Source: Actinomycetota bacterium (GTDB lineage: Bacteria; Actinomycetota; Thermoleophilia; Gaiellales; Gaiellaceae). From it: 23,057 nt of DNA. The notes under the pieces were generated by a model. That model made no database searches, had not been told where the DNA came from, and was given only the letters and a program-made list of their open reading frames with translations. This document shows positions 1 to 5,966 of the stretch, one piece after another (the first letter of the stretch is position 1; every line of letters starts with the position of its first letter). The stretch spans positions 1 through 23,057 of the forward strand of contig VAXT01000013.1 in assembly GCA_005883245.1 (NCBI GenBank). The letters are read 5' to 3'. The translations under genes and the position numbers were made by a program.

Positions 1-401
1 CCGGCCCCTCTGCGTCGACCCGAGTGGCTCGCCTTGCGGATCGCGAAGATGACGTTCTCGGTCAACTGCGGCAGGAGCAGCACGTCGGCGACGTCGGCGT
101 CGAGCGCCTCCTCGAGCAGGGCCGAGGCCTCGCCCGAGGCGAGCAGGACGATCGGCGCCTGGGTGTACTCGCGGATGGCCGCAAGCTCGTCGGCCGGCAG
201 AGCCGAGCTGCGCGTTGCATGCAGGACGGCCTGGAGATGTCCGCCCGTGAGTGCGCCGGCTCCGGCACTGACCTGGTCCGCGTGGCCCACGAGCTCGAGC
301 TCCGAGTGACGCCCGAGGGCGTCACTCAGCTCGGTCAGGCCTTCGCAGTTCCCCGTGATGAAGACGCGCGTCTTCTCTCGTGTCTGCGTCTCGACGGTCA
401 T
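1..401 (-). CDS. cpaE: CpaE-like Flp pilus assembly protein, N-terminal receiver-like part (partial)
   Basis: Reading the minus strand from an ATG at 401 gives an uninterrupted frame to the window edge, 133 codons with the 3' end missing. It begins MTVETQTREKTRVFITGN and ends near ADVLLLPQLTENVIFAIRKA, which resembles the receiver-like N-terminal domain of CpaE/TadZ proteins. The P-loop ATPase domain that normally follows lies outside the window. In this family CpaE/TadZ is a MinD-like ATPase that positions or assembles the Flp/Tad secretion apparatus at the cytoplasmic membrane. The start is supported by AAGGAG at 408-413 and by an ATGA overlap with the stop of the preceding cpaB reading frame, the usual sign of translational coupling. 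The upstream neighbours are cpaB, tadG, tadE and flp. The family call is firm from context; the name rests on a partial sequence. Confidence 0.8.
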   Translation of the reverse strand, partial: MTVETQTREKTRVFITGNCEGLTELSDALGRHSELELVGHADQVSAGAGALTGGHLQAVLHATRSSALPADELAAIREYTQAPIVLLASGEASALLEEALDADVADVLLLPQLTENVIFAIRKASHSGRRRGA

Positions 402-1059
402 TGTCCGCTCCTTGCGCGTGCGCGCTGCCGGACGTTGAGGCCGTCCATCGTGTTGGTCTTGGAGGTGTTGACTTCCTCCGGGCTGTCCGACGGATCGGTG
501 ATCGGGCGGAGCTGGAGCGACCACTCACCGTTGTTCACGACCCACCAGAACTTCGTTGCCTGGGAGTCGGTCATCGCGAGCATGACCGTGAACCCTTCGT
601 TCGGGTTGCTGCCCAGGTGGCTCGTAACCGCGTTCGTGCTCGGCGCCTGGAGGACGAGGATGTTGCGCAGAAGCTGGCGGCTGACGTGGTGCGAACCGCC
701 CTCGGGGAACTCCCAGCTTCCGACGATGTCGACGTGGTCCCCGTCAAGCGCTGCGTGGAGACCTGCTCGCCGGCGTAGATCGCCTCAACTGCGACCTTGT
801 CCGCGATCTGGTCGGGCTGCGTAATCGCACCGGGCACGACGCTGCGACGCGGGACCTGCTCCACCCGGAGCCCGTTCCCCTGCGCGACGTCCGCGCCTGA
901 GGTGCCGAGCGCGATGTCGTGTGTGGCGACGTACACGGGCACGTTGTGCTCGCCGTGCTGGACGCTCCGCTTGTAGTTCGTGACGTAGAACGTCGTGAGC
1001 AAGGCGGCGACGACCGCAAGTGCGATTGCGATCCCGATGTTCCGAAGTCGATATGTCAT
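398..1059 (-). pseudogene. cpaB: CpaB (RcpC) Flp pilus assembly protein, broken by an internal out-of-frame deletion
   Basis: From the ATG at 1059 the first frame gives an N-terminal membrane anchor (residues about 8-27) and a SAF-like domain with VYVATHDIALGTSGADV and a conserved-looking AIYAGEQVSTQR. Near 743-750 the frame becomes a low-complexity Ser/Arg sequence. A different minus-strand frame resumes with LDGDHVDIVGSWEFPEG and continues to the stop at 398. CpaB/RcpC is the inner-membrane protein linked to the outer secretin channel in Flp/Tad systems. In the family about 30-40 residues normally separate the GEQV and GDxVDIV segments. Here they are adjacent, so about 100 bp seems lost along with the frame. 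The parts total about 219 codons against a usual 250 or more. No other in-frame stops have built up, so the lesion is recent or an assembly error. Confidence 0.75.
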
Positions 1060-1085
1060 GGCGGCGGGTCTCTTTCTCCTTTGGG

Positions 1086-2072
1086 TTAGGGGATCCAGCA
1101 GGGGTCGGTGTTCTTGCAGTCGGACAGTTCGACTTTGTGCACTCCGAGCCCCTTGGCCCCACCGCCCCCGCCGTGGTCTGCCGGAACTCCGTCCGTCGTG
1201 TAGCGAGTGAAGTGGCCGTAGATCGTCCCGCCGCTACCGTTCGTGGTGTACGAAGTGATGACGAAGCCGACCCAGCCGATGATGTCGTACTTGGCGTTCC
1301 CGCCCGGGCCCTTGAGCAGGCGGTAGACCGGAAACATCAGCTCGTGGCCGATCTGCTTGTCCAGGGCGTCGGTGAACTGGGAGTTGTTGAAGTTGGCTCC
1401 CGTCGACGACTCGTACTTGCCGATTCCCAGGTAGTTCGGGAAGCCGTTCAGCAGCCAGTTGGCGAGCGTATTGGCGCCTGGGTTCGGGTCACTCTGGTCG
1501 AGATTGATGAGGCCGAAGGAGCCGGCCGCGTCCTTGCCGCCGGACGTGTGGATGTCCTCGAGCGTCAAGGTCGTGTTGGTCCCGAACGTGGGGTTGCACG
1601 TCGGCTGCTGGCCGCGGGTGCAGTTCAGCAGCGGGTGTTTGTAGTTGACGGTGATCGGCGCGACGCCGCGCACCTGCGAGACGTTCCAGGCGCGCGCGGT
1701 GGCGTGTCCGGTCACGCTCACGGTCGCGAATCCCGGGAAGATCTTTGCGAAGAAACCCGGCGAGGGACGAGTGACCTTGACCGAGATCGTGTCAGTCTCG
1801 TAGTCCTGCTGGATGAGCTTGACCTGCCTGGAATACGAGCCACCGGAGCCCGTGTTCTTGGTCGCGTACTCGTATGCAAGGGATGTGGCCGTGGTCCCGT
1901 CCGGCAGCTCCTGGGCCCCGGCGAGCGCAGAGGCGTCGGCCGCGGACTGTGCAGCACGATGGGCCCGGTACCAGGAGCCGACGTCGAGGACGAGGGCGGC
2001 AAAACCGAGCAGGACGACCATGAAGAGGACCGTGATCACCATCGACTGGCCGTGTTCGTTGTTGGTTTTCAT
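1086..2072 (-). CDS. tadG: TadG-like Flp pilus assembly protein (TadE/TadG family)
   Basis: A 328-residue protein starting MKTNNEHGQSMVITVLFMVV. The N-terminus carries a short hydrophilic leader, GQS, and one long hydrophobic helix (residues about 10-30), followed by SAADASALAGAQELPDG, the hallmark of TadG/TadE-like pseudopilins (putative Flp pilus-assembly TadE/G-like domain). The rest is a large Gly/Asn/Thr-rich extracytoplasmic domain with pairs of cysteines (for example NCTRGQQPTCNP and DCKNTDPCWIP at the C-terminus) that could form disulfides. The start at 2072 was chosen over an upstream in-frame ATG at 2153 because the homologous region begins here and a GGAG lies about 8 nt upstream. 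It follows tadE with a 174-bp gap (2073-2246) in which I see no gene. It is likely an anchored component of the Flp pilus export machinery. Confidence 0.85.
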   Translation of the reverse strand: MKTNNEHGQSMVITVLFMVVLLGFAALVLDVGSWYRAHRAAQSAADASALAGAQELPDGTTATSLAYEYATKNTGSGGSYSRQVKLIQQDYETDTISVKVTRPSPGFFAKIFPGFATVSVTGHATARAWNVSQVRGVAPITVNYKHPLLNCTRGQQPTCNPTFGTNTTLTLEDIHTSGGKDAAGSFGLINLDQSDPNPGANTLANWLLNGFPNYLGIGKYESSTGANFNNSQFTDALDKQIGHELMFPVYRLLKGPGGNAKYDIIGWVGFVITSYTTNGSGGTIYGHFTRYTTDGVPADHGGGGGAKGLGVHKVELSDCKNTDPCWIP

Positions 2073-2246
2073 CTCGCGTACTCCATTTCTCGGTGTTAGT
2101 CGGTCGCTTATTGCTTCTTCTTGAATTCGACTAGTCGACGATCGGCCGCACATGGCGCTGAATCCCGTACGCGGCGCCGGCGTCGATGACGGCGGCTGCC
2201 ATGCCCACGGTCGGATTCAGCGCTCGGAAGCGCGAGCTCTCGACTC

Positions 2247-2675
2247 TCACTCCACACGCTCCGTAGTCTTGCTCGAAAGCAGCCCGGACTTGCTGACGAT
2301 CCCGAACAGGCTGATCGAATAGGGGTACGTCGCAGTGACGGTGACGTCGTCTCCCGGCTGCCACGGGTTGTTCGTCACGTCCGTGCAGGTGGCGGTGAGG
2401 CCGTTGGATGGCTTGAGATTCGTTGCGGATGCGCGGACAGCGTCTTCACACGCGGTCTTGGGATTCGGCAGGCGGCGCGCCACGGCGGCCTTGCGCGCGC
2501 CGGCGCGGGTCGCGTCGGTTAGCTGCACCCAGTTGTTGAAGACGATTCCGAACTGGATGACCGCGAACAGCAGGAAGGCCAGGATCGGAAGCACGAGAGC
2601 GAACTCGGTAGCCGACTGGCCGTCCTGATTCTTGAATGAAATCCGCTTCATTGAAATCTTTCGCTTTGGGGTCAT
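2247..2675 (-). CDS. tadE: TadE-like minor pilin of the Flp/Tad system
   Basis: A 142-residue protein with the TadE signature GQSATEFALVLPILAFLLFA (residues about 19-38): a conserved Glu after GQSATE, at the prepilin-like boundary, then a hydrophobic helix that runs into VIQFGIVFNNW. The next region, QLTDATRAGARKAAVARR, is the usual conserved helix after the membrane segment. TadE proteins are pseudopilins processed by the TadV/CpaA peptidase and needed for Flp pilus formation. Two starts are possible: ATG at 2675 (GGAGG about 13 nt upstream, rather far) or ATG at 2651 (MKRISFKNQ, weak ribosome site). The second would give the more usual short leader. The gene sits between flp and tadG in one minus-strand operon. 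A single cysteine pair (TACED and TATCTD) may form a disulfide. Confidence 0.88.
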   Translation of the reverse strand: MTPKRKISMKRISFKNQDGQSATEFALVLPILAFLLFAVIQFGIVFNNWVQLTDATRAGARKAAVARRLPNPKTACEDAVRASATNLKPSNGLTATCTDVTNNPWQPGDDVTVTATYPYSISLFGIVSKSGLLSSKTTERVE

Positions 2676-2704
2676 GCCGCTGGAGATGCCTCCGCTTTAA
2701 GGAT

Positions 2705-2736
2705 GGGGTGGGCGCTTCGTGGGAAGGGCCCACCCC
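2705..2736 (-). other. Stem-loop between flp and tadE (possible attenuator or processing site)
   Basis: GGGGTGGGC at 2705-2713 and GCCCACCCC at 2728-2736 are perfect inverse complements, a 9-bp GC-rich stem with a 14-nt loop. It lies in the 83-bp gap between flp and tadE. On the minus strand it is not followed by a T-run, so it is not a standard terminator. Strong hairpins just after a major pilin gene often allow partial read-through or stabilise the pilin mRNA, so pilin is made in excess of assembly proteins. That role is inferred here. Confidence 0.5.
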
Positions 2737-2758
2737 TCAATGCCTTGCCGTTCGGGTC

Positions 2759-2920
2759 TTACTGGATGTACTGGGCGACCCGCGTCAGGGCGGTGACGAT
2801 GTTGCCGGAGAGGAGCGCGAGAGCGCCGAAAACGGCGATCGTAATGACGGCCAGGACGACGCCGTACTCCGCCATCGTCTGCCCCTCTTCACGCTTGAAC
2901 GCGTCAAAAAGCTTCAGCAC
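2759..2920 (-). CDS. flp: Flp-family type IVb major pilin
   Basis: A 53-residue protein read from a GTG at 2920: VLKLFDAFKREEGQTMAEYG, then a hydrophobic helix VVLAVITIAVFGALALLSGN and a short amphipathic tail ending VAQYIQ. This is the Flp/Fap pilin layout: a short basic leader, a Gly before the cleavage site with Glu five residues in (GQTMAEYG), and a single helix. The longer frame upstream to 3055 is not used, because a strong GGAGG at 2929-2933 lies 8 nt before this GTG. Another in-frame GTG at 2929 would overlap that ribosome site. The product is the structural subunit of the adhesive Flp pilus. It is the first gene of the tad operon that runs to the left edge of the window. Confidence 0.9.
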   Translation of the reverse strand: MLKLFDAFKREEGQTMAEYGVVLAVITIAVFGALALLSGNIVTALTRVAQYIQ

Positions 2921-2928
2921 CTGATTCA

Positions 2929-2933
2929 CCTCC
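2929..2933 (-). promoter_or_regulatory. Ribosome binding site that sets the flp start
   Basis: GGAGG lies 8 nt before the GTG at 2920 and is the best Shine-Dalgarno in this part of the window. It fixes the short 53-residue pilin start rather than the 98-residue open frame. Confidence 0.8.
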
Positions 2934-3067
2934 CTCCGTCGGATCAGGCGAGCCTTTCGGCGCGCCAGCGCACCACGACTTGTGAAAGAAGCGAGTGGGT
3001 AGTGGGATTGGTTGGCCGAGCCGTACGCAGCAATCGGGGTGAGCTGTTCTGGCAAGTGGTTGAACCT

Positions 3068-3162
3068 CCGAGGAAACGTCGCCGGCGAGGACTGTTGCCG
3101 CGCCGGCAGTTGGCTCAGTCCCTCCCGTAATCGCCCTGCGCGGGCGACCGCTAATCCCTCGG
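3068..3162 (+). promoter_or_regulatory. Structured mRNA leader, candidate riboswitch aptamer (c-di-AMP type suspected)
   Basis: The plus strand folds by eye into a three-way junction. The closing stem is CCGAGG (3068-3073) with CCTCGG (3157-3162). The second arm is GAGGACTG (3087-3094) with CAGTCCCTC (3116-3124), capped by TGCCG/CGGCA (3096-3100/3104-3108). The third arm is TCGCCC (3131-3136) with GGGCGA (3142-3147). The 3' strand of the junction reads CGACCGCTAATCCC, which resembles the GCUAA-containing core of ydaO-yuaA (c-di-AMP) riboswitches, and GGTTGAACC just upstream recalls their GGGUGAAUCC element. In Actinomycetota that class precedes cell-wall hydrolase genes, as here. The match is partial, so the ligand class is a guess; the structure and its position before a terminator are what is seen. 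Confidence 0.45.
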
Positions 3163-3165
3163 TTT

Positions 3166-3194
3166 GGGGATCCGCCCGGCCGATCCCCCTTTTT
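3166..3194 (+). terminator. Intrinsic terminator in the 5' leader of the M15 peptidase gene
   Basis: GGGGATC (3166-3172) and GATCCCC (3182-3188) form a perfect 7-bp stem with a 9-nt loop, followed by C and TTTTT (3190-3194). It lies over 120 nt before the chosen peptidase start and in the same direction, so it would end transcription before the gene. ATCCC at 3154-3158, which overlaps the closing stem of the upstream structure, can instead pair with GGGAT at 3167-3171 and break the terminator. Confidence 0.75.
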
Positions 3195-3316
3195 GGTGAG
3201 TGCTGCCGTTCCCAGAGGCCGATAGCAGTCTCGATTCCGTAGCGGCCGCGGATGTCAACTCAGAGATCCGCGCCGATGTGGCGGCCCTCGGCGCTCAAAT
3301 GGAACGGAGCAGGCAA

Positions 3317-4780
3317 ATGCCACAAGCGACAAGACGAAACGGGAAGAGCCTCGCGCACGTGCTCTTCCTGTCGGCTGCGCTCTCGCTCCTGAGCGCCCTG
3401 GCGCGAAGGGAGCGCAGGCAGCTGGTGCTGACGGCCCGCGACCGGCGGAAGAAGGTCCGCGTCGCCCCGAGAAGGATCGCCGCGAGCCTCGCGTTCGCGA
3501 CGCTGTTCTTCGCGGGCGCCGCGCTGTCCGCGGGCGCGGGTAACGGAGTCGTCCAGATGATCGACCCGGCGAGCGATTCCGCTCCCGCGGCGGATGCGAC
3601 GACCGACACGACGACGACGACCTCGACCGACCCGTCCGCAGACACCGAGGCGGCCGCGGGGGATCTGACTCCAGGCGACGCGCAGCCGGCCGCCGAGCCG
3701 CCGACCTCGGCGCTCGCGGACGGCCCTTCAGGCCAGGCCAGTCAGCCGGAGACGCCGTCCGCCGGCGAGACTACGCCGAACACGTCGTCGAACACCAACG
3801 TCGCCGGCGTCCGCGCGGCGTTCAGGGCTCGGGTCCACTCCCAGCTCAACAAGCCGGGCGTCGCCGCGTCCGCGAAAAGCCAGCCCGGCGCGGCCAAGGT
3901 CGTGCCGGCCCGCTTGCTCCGCCCGAAGGTCCCGCCACTGGTTCTGCCCGTGAAGACCGCTCCGCTGAAGAAGGCGATCGAGCGCGAGCCCGAGGCGGAC
4001 GAGCCGAACGTGGCCGCCACCGTCTGGCTGTACCGCGACCTGCCCGATCCGACGCCGCCGTCGCGTCGCCTGAAGCCGGCGTTCGCCAGCCAGCTCAAGC
4101 GCATCTCCGGGCGGAACCATGTCGACTGGGCGCTCGCACTCGCTGTCCTTCGCGCGCGCGGGGAACGTGGTGCCGTGCCCGCCTCCGGGGCGCAACTGCG
4201 GACGCTGACCAAGCGTCTCGCCCACCAGGGCGCGAAGCACAACGCCTGGACCTCGGTGCTGTCACTCGAGGGCAGGACGTCGTTCGCCGACCGCACGATC
4301 GCGCTCAGGAACCTCTACCGCGCGGTCGGGCTCAAGGCGCTCGTCAAGGGCTTCGACTGGGCCAAGCCCCACCTGGAGAAGCAAATCCTGAACGACAAGC
4401 GGATCACGATCTATCCGGGCGGCCGCTCGGACATCGAGAACCACCGCGTGAACGTGCGCGTGCTCGCCCTGATCGCGTACCTCGCCCAGGCGCACGGTCA
4501 GGTGACCGTGTCGTGCCTGATCAGCGGGCATCGGCTCTACGCGCGCCCGGGCGTCATCTCGGCGCACATCTACGGGCTCGCAGCGGACATCTCGGAAGTG
4601 GGCGGTATCCCGATCCTCGGGCACCAGCAGCCGAACGGCTCGATCACCGAGAAGTCGGTGCGGGACATTCTGCTCCTCCCGACCGAGATGCAGCCGCGAC
4701 AGGTGATCTCCCTGCTCGGCCTGGGAGGCCCGTCGTTCCCGCTGGCGAACCACTACAACCACATTCACGTTGGCTACTAA
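3317..4780 (+). CDS. Membrane-anchored or exported M15-type peptidase (D,D-carboxypeptidase-like)
   Basis: A 487-residue protein from ATG 3317, chosen because GGAG lies 7 nt upstream; the frame is open further 5' (GTG 3200, ATG 3299) without ribosome sites. The N-terminus has two hydrophobic stretches (about 12-29 and 53-75) split by a very basic segment. A Thr/Ser/Ala/Pro-rich linker follows (about 85-165), typical of a wall-spanning tether. A central helical region (about 260-360) is not recognised with confidence. The C-terminus has the zinc-site pattern of M15/VanY-like peptidases: SAHIYGLAADIS with His about 417 and Asp about 424, and NHIHVGY with His about 484 at the very end. Such enzymes trim peptidoglycan stem peptides outside the cell. 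The structured leader and terminator upstream suggest riboswitch control. The substrate is unknown. Confidence 0.7.
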   Translation: MPQATRRNGKSLAHVLFLSAALSLLSALARRERRQLVLTARDRRKKVRVAPRRIAASLAFATLFFAGAALSAGAGNGVVQMIDPASDSAPAADATTDTTTTTSTDPSADTEAAAGDLTPGDAQPAAEPPTSALADGPSGQASQPETPSAGETTPNTSSNTNVAGVRAAFRARVHSQLNKPGVAASAKSQPGAAKVVPARLLRPKVPPLVLPVKTAPLKKAIEREPEADEPNVAATVWLYRDLPDPTPPSRRLKPAFASQLKRISGRNHVDWALALAVLRARGERGAVPASGAQLRTLTKRLAHQGAKHNAWTSVLSLEGRTSFADRTIALRNLYRAVGLKALVKGFDWAKPHLEKQILNDKRITIYPGGRSDIENHRVNVRVLALIAYLAQAHGQVTVSCLISGHRLYARPGVISAHIYGLAADISEVGGIPILGHQQPNGSITEKSVRDILLLPTEMQPRQVISLLGLGGPSFPLANHYNHIHVGY

Positions 4781-4828
4781 CGACCTGCGCATCAACTGGT
4801 CATTGCAGACGGGGACTAGAGAAACTGG

Positions 4829-5176
4829 ATGAAGAAAACGACTCTCATGCGGGCCGACGGGACGGTTGTCTGTGAGCGGTGCTCGCTCGCGGACTCCCCG
4901 GTGGCCCGCATGCGCGGTCTGCTCGGACGGGACGGGCTGGAGCAGGGCGAAGGCCTCTTGCTCCGGCCCGCCTCGTCGATTCACACGTTCTTCATGCGCT
5001 TCCCGATCGACGCCGTGTTCCTCGACCGGGACTTCGCTGTCCTCGGGATCGAGGACGGCATTGCCCCGTGGCGAGCGGCTTCCCAGCGTGGCGCGAAGGC
5101 CGTGCTCGAGTTGCCGGCGGGAGAAAGCTCGCGCCGCGGGCTCGCCGTCGGCGACCGGCTGACCCTCGCCGCCTAG
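4829..5176 (+). CDS. DUF192 family protein
   Basis: A 115-residue protein matching the DUF192 family over its whole length. Visible family features are RMRGLLGRDGL (about 28-38), GLLLRPASSIHTFFMRFPID (about 42-61), AVFLDRDFAVLGI and the C-terminal pattern AVLELPAG followed by GLAVGDRLTL. No signal peptide is visible, unlike many secreted DUF192 members. The family has a small beta-rich fold and no established function. It starts 48 bp after the peptidase gene with only a weak ribosome site, so it may be read from the same transcript. In related actinobacteria DUF192 genes often lie near Flp/Tad loci, which fits this position; that is recalled association, not proof. Confidence 0.85.
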   Translation: MKKTTLMRADGTVVCERCSLADSPVARMRGLLGRDGLEQGEGLLLRPASSIHTFFMRFPIDAVFLDRDFAVLGIEDGIAPWRAASQRGAKAVLELPAGESSRRGLAVGDRLTLAA

Positions 5177-5199
5177 GGACCCTCCCGCGCTCCTGCGGC

Positions 5200-5228
5200 T
5201 TGCGCCGCACCAACGATTGCTCTAGCTT
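5200..5228 (+). promoter_or_regulatory. Candidate promoter of the ABC exporter operon
   Basis: TTGCGC (5200-5205) and TAGCTT (5223-5228) are separated by exactly 17 nt and lie 29 nt before the ATPase start at 5258. The -35 box overlaps a small hairpin, TGCGGC-TTGC-GCCGCA (about 5194-5209). Both boxes are only moderate matches to sigma-70 consensus. Confidence 0.4.
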
Positions 5229-5257
5229 CGACGGAGATCCGCGAAGCGAGGAGGGCA

Positions 5258-5966
5258 ATGGAAGTCCAGCAGGACGGACACGCGTCTGCAGACGCGGGGT
5301 CTGCGAACGGCGCAGTCGTCACCGCGAACGAGGTCACGCGCCGCTACGGCGAAGGCGACACCGCCGTCGATGCGCTGCGCGGGGTCACCCTCGACGTGGC
5401 GCCCGCCCGGCTGACCGCGATCATGGGCCAGTCCGGCTCCGGCAAGTCGACGCTGATGCACATCCTCGCCGCGCTCGACATCCCGACCTCGGGCTACGTG
5501 ACGATCGCCGGGACGCGCCTCGGCGCACTGAGCGACACCGAGATCGGAGGAGAACATCCTCCTGCCGCTCTCGATCGCCGGCGAGAAGCCGGACAAGGAC
5601 GAGTTCGAGGAGCTGCTCGCGCGTGTGGGCCTGAAGGACCGGCGCTCCCATCGGCCGTCGGAGCTGTCCGGCGGCCAGCAGCAGCGCGTCGCCGTGGCCC
5701 GTGCGCTCGTCTCGAAGCCGACCGTCGTCTTCGCCGACGAGCCGACCGGGAACCTCGACTCGAAGACGAGCGACGAGATCCTCCAGCTGCTGCACGAGGC
5801 GGTCGAGAGCTACGACCAGACGATGGTCATGGTCACGCACGACGCGAAGGCGGCGACGATCGCCGACCGTGTCCTCTTCCTTGCCGACGGGCGCATCGTC
5901 CGTGATCTCGGGCGCGCCGACGAGGCGCAGATCCTCGAGACGGTCAAGGAAGTCACGCTGACGTGA
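5258..5966 (+). pseudogene. ABC transporter ATPase (MacB/LolD type), deletion removes the Q-loop region and shifts frame
   Basis: The first frame from ATG 5258 (preceded by GGAGG) gives an ABC ATPase N-terminus with Walker A GQSGSGKST and GALSDTEI, then at 5545/5546 turns into unrelated sequence. Another frame resumes immediately with EENILLPLSIAGEKPD and continues through the signature LSGGQQQR, Walker B VVFADEPTGNLD and the H-loop MVTHD to the stop at 5966. Family members normally have about 22-23 residues between these two points (LRR..HIGFIFQFFNLLP..T type), including the Q-loop glutamine. The apparent loss is about 70 bp. A truncated N-terminal product would be inactive. The gene would power the FtsX-like permease that follows, with which it overlaps by 4 bp (GTGA). 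The clean sequence on both sides points to a recent lesion or an assembly fault. Confidence 0.8.

Larger units (their letters stand above)
2921..3316. other. 396-bp divergent intergenic region between flp and the M15 peptidase gene
   Basis: No gene is supported in this stretch. The open frames crossing it have poor starts and no recognisable protein features. It holds the flp ribosome site (2929-2933), a dense set of inverted repeats on the plus strand (3068-3162), an intrinsic terminator (3166-3194) and the peptidase ribosome site GGAG, which begins at about 3306. I could not identify convincing -35/-10 boxes for either direction. Confidence 0.7.

Noticed and set aside
24..824. Plus-strand open frame of 266 codons over the pilus genes
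   Set aside because: It lies opposite cpaE and cpaB, which have clear family similarity, and its translation is low-complexity.
2131..2246. Continuation of an open frame in the tadE-tadG gap
   Set aside because: It is the shadow frame of tadE running past its stop, without a start or ribosome site of its own.
3068..3162. c-di-GMP-I, cobalamin, FMN or RNase P identity for the structured leader
   Set aside because: The characteristic conserved strings of those RNAs were looked for by eye on both strands and not found.
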